From Actinomycetota bacterium (GTDB lineage Bacteria > Actinomycetota > AC-67): a stretch of 6,272 nucleotides of DNA. Location: the NCBI GenBank assembly GCA_005883175.1, contig VAYV01000132.1:3510-9781 (forward strand), written 5' to 3'. This document shows, one piece after another, positions 1-4,895 of the stretch. The notes under the pieces are model-generated. The model did no database searches, had not been told where the DNA came from, and saw nothing but the letters and a program-made list of their open reading frames with translations. How positions within the stretch are numbered: position 1 is the stretch's first letter; every line of letters starts with the position of its first letter. The translations under genes were made by a program, and so were the position numbers.

Positions 1-2
1 CG

Positions 3-782
3 GCGCTGCTGATCTGGGGCCTCGAGAACGGCAAGATCGACGGTGGGCTCACCTCGAAGCTCTCCGAGGAGCGCGTCTGGGACGCGGAGCCGTGCGTCGT
101 GACCAACCGCGAGGAAGTGCTCGCCTCGGCGGGCTCCCGTTACACGTACGCTGCGAACCCGCTCGCGATGAAAGAGGCTGAGAAGCGCGGCCTGAAGAAC
201 CTCGCCCTCGTCGGGATGAGCTGCCAGTCGTCGATCAACGGAACGCTGAGCGCGCGCAACGTGAATAAGTACCGCCGGCGCATCCAGCTGGTGATCGGGC
301 TGCTCTGCTCGAAATCGTTCACGTACGACGGCCTGACCAAGGCGATCACGCAGGACTATGGGATCCCGTACGACGACGTCGAGAAGGTCAACATCAAAGG
401 CCGGTTCCAGATGTGGAAGAGATCGACCGGTGAAGAGGTCGACATCCCGTTGAAGGAGCTGCACCAGTACACACGGGAGGGCTGCAAGCTCTGCCCCGAC
501 TTCGCCGCCGAGCACGCCGATATCTCCACCGGCGGCCTCGGTCAGGGCGACGGTTGGACGCTCACGATCGTGCGCACGGAACGCGGTGCCGAGTGGATGC
601 GTGAGCTGCAAGACGCCGGATGGATCACCGTGCGTCCGGGCTCGGAAGACGAAGCGGCGGTCGAGCTGATGCGCAAGCTCGCGGCGAAGTCGCGTCGCCG
701 CTGGCCGGGGGAGCTCGACAAGGAGGAGTTCCTCGCGCCGCGCGCGATCCCCGAGAAGTACATGCCGAAGCCGAAGGCCTAG
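3..782 (+). CDS. Coenzyme F420 hydrogenase/dehydrogenase beta-subunit family protein (FrhB-like), 5'-truncated
   Basis: The frame is open from base 3 to TAG at 780-782, and the start lies upstream of the window. A GTG at 99 is in frame, but clear family sequence (ALLIWGLENGKIDGG) precedes it, so it is internal. The visible 259 residues cover most of the FrhB/FdhB fold: GSRYTY (44-49), the VGMSCQ loop (C74), IGLLC (C102), and GCKLCPDF followed by ADISTGGLG (C161, C164; 161-180). The cysteines are typical iron-sulfur ligands of the family, and the GG-rich segment belongs to its flavin-binding core. Family members are FAD and Fe-S proteins that pass electrons between F420 or ferredoxin and a partner enzyme in the cytoplasm. 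The substrate here cannot be told, because the N-terminus and upstream neighbours are missing. The downstream neighbour is convergent, so any operon partner lies to the left. Confidence 0.88.
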   Translation, partial: ALLIWGLENGKIDGGLTSKLSEERVWDAEPCVVTNREEVLASAGSRYTYAANPLAMKEAEKRGLKNLALVGMSCQSSINGTLSARNVNKYRRRIQLVIGLLCSKSFTYDGLTKAITQDYGIPYDDVEKVNIKGRFQMWKRSTGEEVDIPLKELHQYTREGCKLCPDFAAEHADISTGGLGQGDGWTLTIVRTERGAEWMRELQDAGWITVRPGSEDEAAVELMRKLAAKSRRRWPGELDKEEFLAPRAIPEKYMPKPKA

Positions 783-1717
783 CCCGGCTTCGCGATCTCG
801 TCGATCTCCTTCAACTCTGCTTTGGTCAACTTCCACGTCACCGCGTTCGCGTTCGCTCGCACCTGTTCGGGCTTGGTCGCCCCCGCGATCACCGACGCCA
901 CAACGTCGTGCGATGCGAGCCACGACATCGCCAGGTCGAGCAACGTGTGGTCGCGGGCGCCGGCGAACTCCTCCAGCTGTTCGACGATGTCCATCGCGCG
1001 TTCGTTCATGAAGGCGTCCCGGCGATCCGAGGGGTAGTTCGTCAGGCGCGCGCCCTCCGGCAGCGGTTCGTTGCGCCGGTACTTCCCGGTAAGCAGGCCG
1101 CTCGCGAGGGGGAAGTACGGCAGGAAGGCGAGACCACGCCGCCCGCAGGCGGGGATGACGTCCGTCTCCGGCTGCCGGTTCAGCAAGTTGTACATGTTCT
1201 GCGCGCTCACGAAGCGCGCCAGACCCAGCTTCTCGGACACGTCGTCCGCTTCTTCGATCATCTCACCGGTGAAGTTGGAGTTTCCGATCTCACGGACCTT
1301 GCCGGCCTTCACCAGCTCGTCGAGCGCCGTCAGCGTCTCCTCGATCGGCACGGTCATGTCGGGGAAATGGAGCTGATACAGGTCGATGCGATCGGTGCCG
1401 AGGCGCCGCAAGCTGTCCTCGCACGCTTGACGCACCCAACGCGCGCTCCCGCCGCGATGCTCCGGGTTGTCGTCGAGCGGCCCGCCGAACTTGGTCGCGA
1501 CCACGACGTCGTCCCGGCGCGCGCCAAGCGCCTTGCCGAGGAACTGCTCGGACTTCGTGCCGCCGTAGAGGTCGGCTGTGTCGAAGAAATTGACGCCTGC
1601 GTCGAGCGCAGCGTCGACCACCGCGGTGGTCTGGTCTTGATCGATGCGCATGCCGAAGTTATTCGTTCCCAGGCCGCACAACGTCACGTCCAGCGAACCG
1701 ATCTTCCTCGTCTCCAT
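779..1717 (-). CDS. Aldo/keto reductase
   Basis: This is a 312-residue cytosolic NAD(P)H-dependent oxidoreductase of the aldo/keto reductase (TIM-barrel) superfamily, probably the Tas/YhdN-like COG0667 group. The full catalytic tetrad is visible: D46 and Y51 in NFFDTADLYGG, K76 in VVVATKFGG, and H117 in DLYQLHFPD. The barrel continues through GNSNF (145-149), SAQNMYNLLNR (171-181), PYFPLASGLLTGKY (200-213) and the cofactor-binding end SVIAGATKPEQV (275-286). Length is normal for the family. The ATG at 1717 is preceded by a perfect AGGAGG six bases upstream. The gene diverges from the alpha/beta hydrolase at 1797 and converges on the FrhB-like gene, sharing CTAG as stop. The substrate is unknown; these enzymes reduce diverse aldehydes and ketones. 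Confidence 0.95.
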   Translation of the reverse strand: METRKIGSLDVTLCGLGTNNFGMRIDQDQTTAVVDAALDAGVNFFDTADLYGGTKSEQFLGKALGARRDDVVVATKFGGPLDDNPEHRGGSARWVRQACEDSLRRLGTDRIDLYQLHFPDMTVPIEETLTALDELVKAGKVREIGNSNFTGEMIEEADDVSEKLGLARFVSAQNMYNLLNRQPETDVIPACGRRGLAFLPYFPLASGLLTGKYRRNEPLPEGARLTNYPSDRRDAFMNERAMDIVEQLEEFAGARDHTLLDLAMSWLASHDVVASVIAGATKPEQVRANANAVTWKLTKAELKEIDEIAKPG

Positions 1718-1723
1718 CGTTTC

Positions 1724-1729
1724 CCTCCT
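1724..1729 (-). promoter_or_regulatory. Shine-Dalgarno sequence of the aldo/keto reductase
   Basis: AGGAGG on the minus strand, within GAGGAGGGAAACG, lies six bases before the ATG at 1717-1715 and fixes that start. Confidence 0.85.
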
Positions 1730-1760
1730 CGCCGGCTACGGGAAGCCGTGCGCGTTCGAG

Positions 1761-1767
1761 TAGCCTA
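1761..1767. promoter_or_regulatory. Candidate symmetric -10 element for divergent transcription
   Basis: TAGCCTA reads as TANNNT on both strands: TAGCCT at 1761-1766 (+) and TAGGCT at 1767-1762 (-). Predicted starts near 1773 (+) and 1755 (-) would leave leaders of about 24 and 38 bases, each containing the strong SD of its gene. I see no good -35 on either side. The call rests on position and symmetry alone and is weak. Confidence 0.25.
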
Positions 1768-1783
1768 CGACCGTTCGATACCC

Positions 1784-1790
1784 AAGGAGG
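1784..1790 (+). promoter_or_regulatory. Shine-Dalgarno sequence of the alpha/beta hydrolase
   Basis: AAGGAGG ends six bases before the ATG at 1797. It favours this start over the second in-frame ATG at 1809. Confidence 0.85.
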
Positions 1791-1796
1791 AGTCGG

Positions 1797-2570
1797 ATGC
1801 CCGAGCCGATGGAGCTTGCGTACGAGGAACGGGGATCGGGGCCCGTCCTCTTGTTCATCCACGGGTTCCCGTTCGACCGCACGATGTGGGTCGCGCAGCT
1901 TGCGGGCCTGGCCAAGATCAGGACTGCGGTTGCGGTCGACCTCCGCGGCCATGGACTCTCGGACGTCATGAGCGGGGGCGATTTCTCGATGGACCTCTTC
2001 GCCGACGACGTGGCGAAGACGCTCGACGCGATCGGCGCCGACAAGGCCGACATCGTCGGCCTCTCGATGGGCGGCTACGTCCTGTTCTCGTTCTGGCGCC
2101 GCCACCCCGAGCGCGCGCGGTCGTTGATCTTCATCGACACGAAAGCCGAAGCCGACGCCGACGAAGCCAAGGCCGGACGCGAGAAGACGGCCGAGACCGC
2201 GGCCTCGCAGGGCATGCAACCGATCTATGAAACACTCGCTTCCAAGGTTGTGGGCTCATCGCCGTCGGTCGAGGTGCAGGACAAGCTCAAGGAGATGATG
2301 CTCGGCACGGCGCCGGAAGTCGCGGCGGCCGACGCGCTCGCGATGCGCGACCGGGCGGATTCGACGGCCGACCTCCCGAACATCACCGTCCCCGTGCTGT
2401 GGTTGCACGGTGAAGAAGACGCGCTGATGCCGATCGAAGGCGCGCGCGCATCGGCGGCGAAGGTCCCCGGCGCGAAGTTCGTTTCGATCCCGAAGGGCGG
2501 CCACGTCTCGCCGATGGAGAACCCGGAAGCGGTGAACGCAGCGATCCAAGAGTTCTTGAAGAGTCTGTGA
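1797..2570 (+). CDS. Alpha/beta hydrolase
   Basis: This 257-residue protein has a complete alpha/beta-hydrolase fold. The oxyanion region is IHGFPFDRTMW (21-31). After VDLRGHGLSD (47-56) comes the nucleophile elbow GLSMGG with S90. The acid is D208 in WLHGEEDALMP and the base is H236 in KGGHVSPMENPE. A helical cap lies between about residues 115 and 185. The arrangement resembles 3-oxoadipate enol-lactonase/RsbQ-like members that cleave esters or lactones, but nothing here fixes a substrate. The protein lacks a signal peptide and should be cytosolic. It has its own AAGGAGG SD, diverges from the aldo/keto reductase, and ends just before a hairpin terminator. A shared role with the reductase is possible but is only an inference from position. 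Confidence 0.93.
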   Translation: MPEPMELAYEERGSGPVLLFIHGFPFDRTMWVAQLAGLAKIRTAVAVDLRGHGLSDVMSGGDFSMDLFADDVAKTLDAIGADKADIVGLSMGGYVLFSFWRRHPERARSLIFIDTKAEADADEAKAGREKTAETAASQGMQPIYETLASKVVGSSPSVEVQDKLKEMMLGTAPEVAAADALAMRDRADSTADLPNITVPVLWLHGEEDALMPIEGARASAAKVPGAKFVSIPKGGHVSPMENPEAVNAAIQEFLKSL

Positions 2571-2576
2571 AAGCAC

Positions 2577-2601
2577 GAAGCCGGAGCGACGCTCCGGCTT
2601 C
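2577..2601. terminator. Hairpin terminator between convergent hydrolase and fdxA
   Basis: GAAGCCGGAGC (2577-2587) pairs perfectly with GCTCCGGCTTC (2591-2601) around a GAC loop, giving an 11-bp GC-rich stem. It starts seven bases after the hydrolase stop and lies 20 bases beyond the fdxA stop. Neither side has a proper U-run: TCTGG follows on the plus strand and GTGCTTTC on the minus strand. It may act as a bidirectional terminator or 3'-end stabiliser of the kind common in high-GC genomes. Confidence 0.7.
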
Positions 2602-2620
2602 TGGACCCAGCGTCGGTTGA

Positions 2621-2947
2621 TCAGGTCGTTGTCGGCCAGTTGGCGACCTTGGGGTGGTCGAAGTTCACGGGGCCGACCTTCGCTGCCCCTCCGGGTGACC
2701 CGATCCCGCCTTCCATGGTGAACCACTCCGCGTTGATGGGTGTGAACTCCTTCCAGTTATCCGGGACGTCGTCTTCGTAGAAGATCGCCTCTACCGGACA
2801 CACGGGCTCGCACGCGCCGCAGTCGACGCACTCGTCGGGGTGGATATAGAGCATCCGCGGCCCTTCGTATATGCAGTCCACCGGGCATTCCTCGACGCAG
2901 GCTTTGTCCTTCACGTCGATGCACGTCTCGGCGATCGTGTAGGTCAC
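2621..2947 (-). CDS. fdxA: 7Fe ferredoxin ([3Fe-4S][4Fe-4S]), FdxA type
   Basis: This 108-residue cytosolic electron carrier begins MTYTIAETC and matches the actinobacterial FdxA pattern. The first motif is C9-x7-C17-x3-C21-P, lacking the extra cysteine of 8Fe ferredoxins. The second is C40-x2-C43-x2-C46-x3-C50-P in DECVDCGACEPVCPVEAI. By analogy with Azotobacter FdI and mycobacterial FdxA, C9, C17 and C50 bind [3Fe-4S], and C21, C40, C43 and C46 bind [4Fe-4S]; C25 is the conserved free cysteine. The tail carries EDDVPDNW and GSPGGAAKVG, typical of the family. The GTG at 2947 is chosen because homology starts there and GAGGGGG lies eight bases upstream. The 20-residue upstream extension would start at a TTG inside the -35 box. 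Likely partners are ferredoxin-dependent reductases, P450s or the FrhB-type protein, but none adjoins it. Confidence 0.95.
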   Translation of the reverse strand: MTYTIAETCIDVKDKACVEECPVDCIYEGPRMLYIHPDECVDCGACEPVCPVEAIFYEDDVPDNWKEFTPINAEWFTMEGGIGSPGGAAKVGPVNFDHPKVANWPTTT

Positions 2948-2955
2948 GCTGACAA

Positions 2956-2962
2956 CCCCCTC
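2956..2962 (-). promoter_or_regulatory. Shine-Dalgarno sequence of fdxA
   Basis: GAGGGGG on the minus strand lies eight bases before the GTG at 2947. It supports the short 108-residue ferredoxin over the longer open frame. Confidence 0.6.
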
Positions 2963-2973
2963 AGAGGATCGGA

Positions 2974-3019
2974 CGGCCCGATAGTAGCGCAGAAACGGGA
3001 CTGTCAACTCATCGGGCCG
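2974..3019. repeat. 9-bp inverted repeat bracketing the fdxA promoter
   Basis: CGGCCCGAT (2974-2982) and ATCGGGCCG (3011-3019) are perfect inverted copies separated by 28 bp. The first arm overlaps the fdxA -10 and the second lies just upstream of its -35, on the side of the divergent hydrolase. It could be a paired operator, or a chance GC-rich match. Confidence 0.55.
2978..3007 (-). promoter_or_regulatory. fdxA promoter (-35 TTGACA, -10 TATCGG or TACTAT)
   Basis: A perfect TTGACA lies at 3007-3002 on the minus strand. TATCGG (2983-2978) follows at 18 bp, or TACTAT (2986-2981) at 15 bp. A start near 2971 would give a leader of about 24 bases carrying the GAGGGGG SD. This is the best sigma70-like promoter in the window. 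Confidence 0.65.
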
Positions 3020-3034
3020 CGCCGCCCGGCACAG

Positions 3035-3040
3035 TATGCT
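3035..3040 (+). promoter_or_regulatory. Candidate -10 for a leaderless hydrolase transcript
   Basis: TATGCT (TANNNT) ends nine bases before the A of the ATG at 3049. A transcript starting at or within two bases of that A would be leaderless, which fits the absence of any SD upstream of 3049. No -35 is recognisable, as is common for actinobacterial promoters. Confidence 0.45.
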
Positions 3041-3048
3041 CGCGCGCG

Positions 3049-3702
3049 ATGACGATGGAAAAGGTCTCGTTCAAAAGTGGGGACGGCCACCGGCTCGAAG
3101 GGCGGCTCGTCATGCCCGAGCAGCCGGTGGGCGGCGCGGTTCTGTGCCACGCGCACCCGCTGTACGGCGGCTCGATGTCGAACGCACCGATCCCGGCTAT
3201 GCAGCGCGCACTCGAGGCGGAAAGCTGGGCGAGCCTCCGGTTCAACTTCCGCGGTGTGCGCCTCAGTGAAGGAATCTACGGCGGCGGGGTCCACGAAGTG
3301 AAGGACGTCGCCGGTGCGATCGAACACGTCGCTGGCTTGCTTCCGGGGAAGCCGATGGCCGTGGCCGGCTGGTCCTTCGGCTCGCTCGTCGCTCTGTCGG
3401 CCGCGGCGGCTGACGCGCGCGTCAAGAGCTACGTCGCCGTCGCGCCGCCGGTTTCGACCGGCCCCCGGATGGACCTTCCGGAGCTTCCGCCGCCCGAGCG
3501 ATTGGCCGTCTGGCGCGCGCGCGTCCTCGCCGTCTGCGGCGACCACGACCAGTTCTGCAAGCCGAAAGACCTCGAGCGATGGGCGAACGAGGTTTCACCC
3601 CGTGCGACGGTGAAGATCATCGAAGGGACGGACCATTACTTCGCCGACGCGCTGGACGTGCTTGCGAAGACGGTCGCCGAGTTCATCTCAGGAGTGGAGT
3701 GA
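3049..3702 (+). CDS. Alpha/beta hydrolase of the COG2945 type
   Basis: This 217-residue protein matches the small prokaryotic alpha/beta-hydrolase group typified by CHxHPLYGG and LRFNFRGV. Visible elements are the loop CHAHPLYGGSM (33-43), LRFNFRGVRLSEG (63-75), nucleophile elbow GWSFGS with S109, acid D167 in CGDHDQFC, and base H196 in GTDHYF. It lacks a large cap domain and a signal peptide, so it is a compact cytosolic serine hydrolase. The natural substrate of this group is not settled. ATG 3049 is taken as start; ATG 3055 (two codons on) is the alternative. Neither has an SD, and a -10-like TATGCT lies just upstream. The gene overlaps the SH3-like gene by GTGA, so the two are probably one operon. 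It is divergent from fdxA. Confidence 0.92.
   Translation: MTMEKVSFKSGDGHRLEGRLVMPEQPVGGAVLCHAHPLYGGSMSNAPIPAMQRALEAESWASLRFNFRGVRLSEGIYGGGVHEVKDVAGAIEHVAGLLPGKPMAVAGWSFGSLVALSAAAADARVKSYVAVAPPVSTGPRMDLPELPPPERLAVWRARVLAVCGDHDQFCKPKDLERWANEVSPRATVKIIEGTDHYFADALDVLAKTVAEFISGVE
3690..3694 (+). promoter_or_regulatory. Shine-Dalgarno sequence of the SH3-like gene
   Basis: AGGAG inside the end of the hydrolase gene lies four bases before GTG 3699. A second GGAG at 3696-3699 would serve GTG 3705. Both starts imply coupling to the upstream gene. Confidence 0.5.
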
Positions 3703-3950
3703 GCGTGAAATACAGGTCGGTCGACGAGATCAAGCCCGAGCATCAGGGCCACCGCGTCACGATCAGACGCAGGCTCCCTGAGGGCGGTTACTCGGACGTC
3801 GTCGGTGTGGCCGAGCACGTCGACCTCTCGTCGGTCACAGTGCGCACCCACAAGGGCGAGAAGGTGACGATCGGCCGGAGCGAGATCGCCGCCGCGCGCG
3901 TGGTCCAAGCACCGCGGCTGAAGAACCCGCGGAACTCTGCGCCGGGCTAA
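3699..3950 (+). CDS. Small SH3-like domain protein, related to the N-terminal domain of Rv0428c-type acetyltransferases
   Basis: This 83-residue basic protein starts at GTG 3699, which overlaps the TGA of the preceding hydrolase (GTGA); GTG 3705 is also possible. The core GHRVTIRRRLPEGGYSDVVG (17-36), VTVRTHKGEKVTIGRSEI (46-63) and AAARVVQAP (64-72) has the alternating beta pattern of a small barrel. As I recall it, it follows the SH3-like domain found before the GNAT domain in Rv0428c-family actinobacterial proteins: a positively charged R-x-R-x-LP strand, DVxG, then VRT-x-GE-x-V-x-I. No acetyltransferase domain follows, because the gene stops at TAA 3948-3950 after a short tail. It could act as a binding module or accessory protein of the coupled hydrolase. 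Function is unknown. Confidence 0.75.
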   Translation: MSVKYRSVDEIKPEHQGHRVTIRRRLPEGGYSDVVGVAEHVDLSSVTVRTHKGEKVTIGRSEIAAARVVQAPRLKNPRNSAPG

Positions 3951-4183
3951 GAACTCTCTTGCCTTCGTTCCTGTAGTCGGAGCCAAATCAAGAAGAGAGT
4001 CGCGATGAAGGGAAAGAGAAGCGCGCCCAGAAACCAGAGGGGTCTCATGACGCCAGGATAAGTCCCTCGTATCCTCAACAATTGTACGACGACGAACAAA
4101 CCCCACAGCACGTAAGTGGCGAACACAACCGAATCCATGGCGACGGCGACGGCATCGACCGCAAGGCCGGCGAACGGTACCAC
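3947..4183 (-). CDS. Small membrane protein, two or three predicted helices, unknown function
   Basis: This 78-residue hydrophobic protein starts at a GTG overlapping the previous gene's stop (TAGTG). A GGAG ten bases upstream may serve as SD. ATG 4138 (residue 16) is an alternative without SD. Hydrophobic spans lie at about 18-36 and 48-68, with a further nonpolar stretch at 3-16. The short linker RIRGTYPGVMRP and the C-terminus RLQERRQESS are positively charged, suggesting cytoplasmic placement of both and a hairpin topology if all three spans insert. The outline recalls small PLDc_N-like or DUF membrane proteins, but I do not recognise a family. Its stop TAG (3949-3947) overlaps the convergent TAA of the SH3-like gene. 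GC is lower than in the flanking genes. It is probably cotranscribed with the 4183-4752 gene. Confidence 0.6.
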   Translation of the reverse strand: MVPFAGLAVDAVAVAMDSVVFATYVLWGLFVVVQLLRIRGTYPGVMRPLWFLGALLFPFIATLFLIWLRLQERRQESS

Positions 4184-4752
4184 TACGGGGCGTCTCCACG
4201 CTCAAACTGGTCCAGGAGAGCCACTCCATTCGGAACGACCGGAAGCAATGGTCGTCCGTCTCCTGCGATCACGAATGACCCCTCTCCGTCCGGGTGGATG
4301 CCCGCGATCTCACCGTTGTCATGTCGAACGATTGCGAGGTATTGGAGCACGACATCCTGCGGACATGAGCCCTTGATCTTTGTCCCCTCCGGGAGATTGC
4401 TGTACACAGCCCATCCATACGGTTCATCGAGGGCCTCGAAGATCATCTTGGAGGCGGGCGCATAGTGCGGACACCATTTCGCGAACCGGGCTCGGATCCA
4501 TTCGCCGAAGAGGAGACCATCTTGTGGTCGAGAAATGCTCACAGCCATTTGGATGGCAACCGGCATCGTGTGGAAGCGCTTCGTGATCCGGCCACTCGTC
4601 GAGTCCGGAATCGTTGCATTCCAGATCCCCAGACCGACCAGGACCGTACTAGTAAGTAGAACAACGAGGAGAACTCGAGGCCAGTGTCGGGTTCGCGGCT
4701 GCTTCGGCCCCGCCTCGGAGACCTTCGCGATCTCCTTCGTATCCATGGCCAC
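4183..4752 (-). CDS. Single-pass membrane-anchored protein, unknown function
   Basis: This 189-residue protein has a polar, lysine-rich N-terminus (1-26), one strong transmembrane helix at about 26-44 (RVLLVVLLTSTVLVGLGIW), and a domain of about 145 residues that should face outside (positive-inside rule). The helix lacks a clear cleavage or lipobox site, so it is more likely an anchor than a signal peptide. The outer domain has two cysteines (C94, C130) that could pair, and aromatic-rich segments such as EPYGWAVYSNLPEGTKI (110-126). I do not recognise a family. GTG 4752 is used because SD-like GGAGGT ends four bases upstream; ATG 4746 gives a ten-base spacing and is equally possible. GC and GC3 are lower than in neighbouring genes. 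It is followed, with a one-base overlap, by the small membrane protein gene and is divergent from cysS. Confidence 0.7.
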   Translation of the reverse strand: MAMDTKEIAKVSEAGPKQPRTRHWPRVLLVVLLTSTVLVGLGIWNATIPDSTSGRITKRFHTMPVAIQMAVSISRPQDGLLFGEWIRARFAKWCPHYAPASKMIFEALDEPYGWAVYSNLPEGTKIKGSCPQDVVLQYLAIVRHDNGEIAGIHPDGEGSFVIAGDGRPLLPVVPNGVALLDQFERGDAP

Positions 4753-4756
4753 CCCG

Positions 4757-4767
4757 ACCTCCCCTCC
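4757..4767 (-). promoter_or_regulatory. Purine-rich Shine-Dalgarno region of the membrane-anchored protein gene
   Basis: GGAGGGGAGGT on the minus strand contains two SD-like cores. It serves either GTG 4752 (4-base spacing from GGAGGT) or ATG 4746 (10-base spacing), so the start is ambiguous by two codons. Confidence 0.6.
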
Positions 4768-4882
4768 GATCCCTGCAGCTGCCGTTCAGGGCTTGGGGAG
4801 GGTCTTCTCCGTCCTGATCCGAATTCCTGTCTCCTTGCCACGCCTATCGTTTCATGAGAGCGAGGACGATGGTTCTCCGCAC

Positions 4883-4888
4883 TATCAT
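4883..4888 (+). promoter_or_regulatory. Candidate -10 for a leaderless cysS transcript
   Basis: TATCAT (TANNNT) ends eight bases before the A of ATG 4896, so a start 7-8 bases downstream would begin at or next to the AUG. No -35 of note is visible at the expected distance. The rest of 4753-4882 shows no other convincing signal. Confidence 0.4.
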
Positions 4889-4895
4889 GCGAGGC

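Noticed and set aside
620..2230. A long plus-strand open frame of 536 codons.
   Set aside because: It runs antisense through the aldo/keto reductase, which has a complete catalytic tetrad and a strong SD, and overlaps the hydrolase in another frame. Its Arg/His-rich product is typical of a shadow frame in high-GC DNA.
4082..4465. Plus-strand open frames across the lower-GC region (also 4116-4376 and 4380-4586).
   Set aside because: None has an SD or hydrophobic/domain pattern, whereas the minus-strand frames have a transmembrane helix, an SD and coupled stops and starts.
4835..4850. TTGCCA plus TATCGT as a cysS promoter.
   Set aside because: The two hexamers are only four bases apart, so they cannot be -35 and -10 of one promoter.
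4753..4882. Search for a T-box leader, riboswitch or attenuator upstream of cysS.
   Set aside because: The region is short, shows no long paired stems or T-box consensus that I can see, and contains the opposing gene's SD tract.
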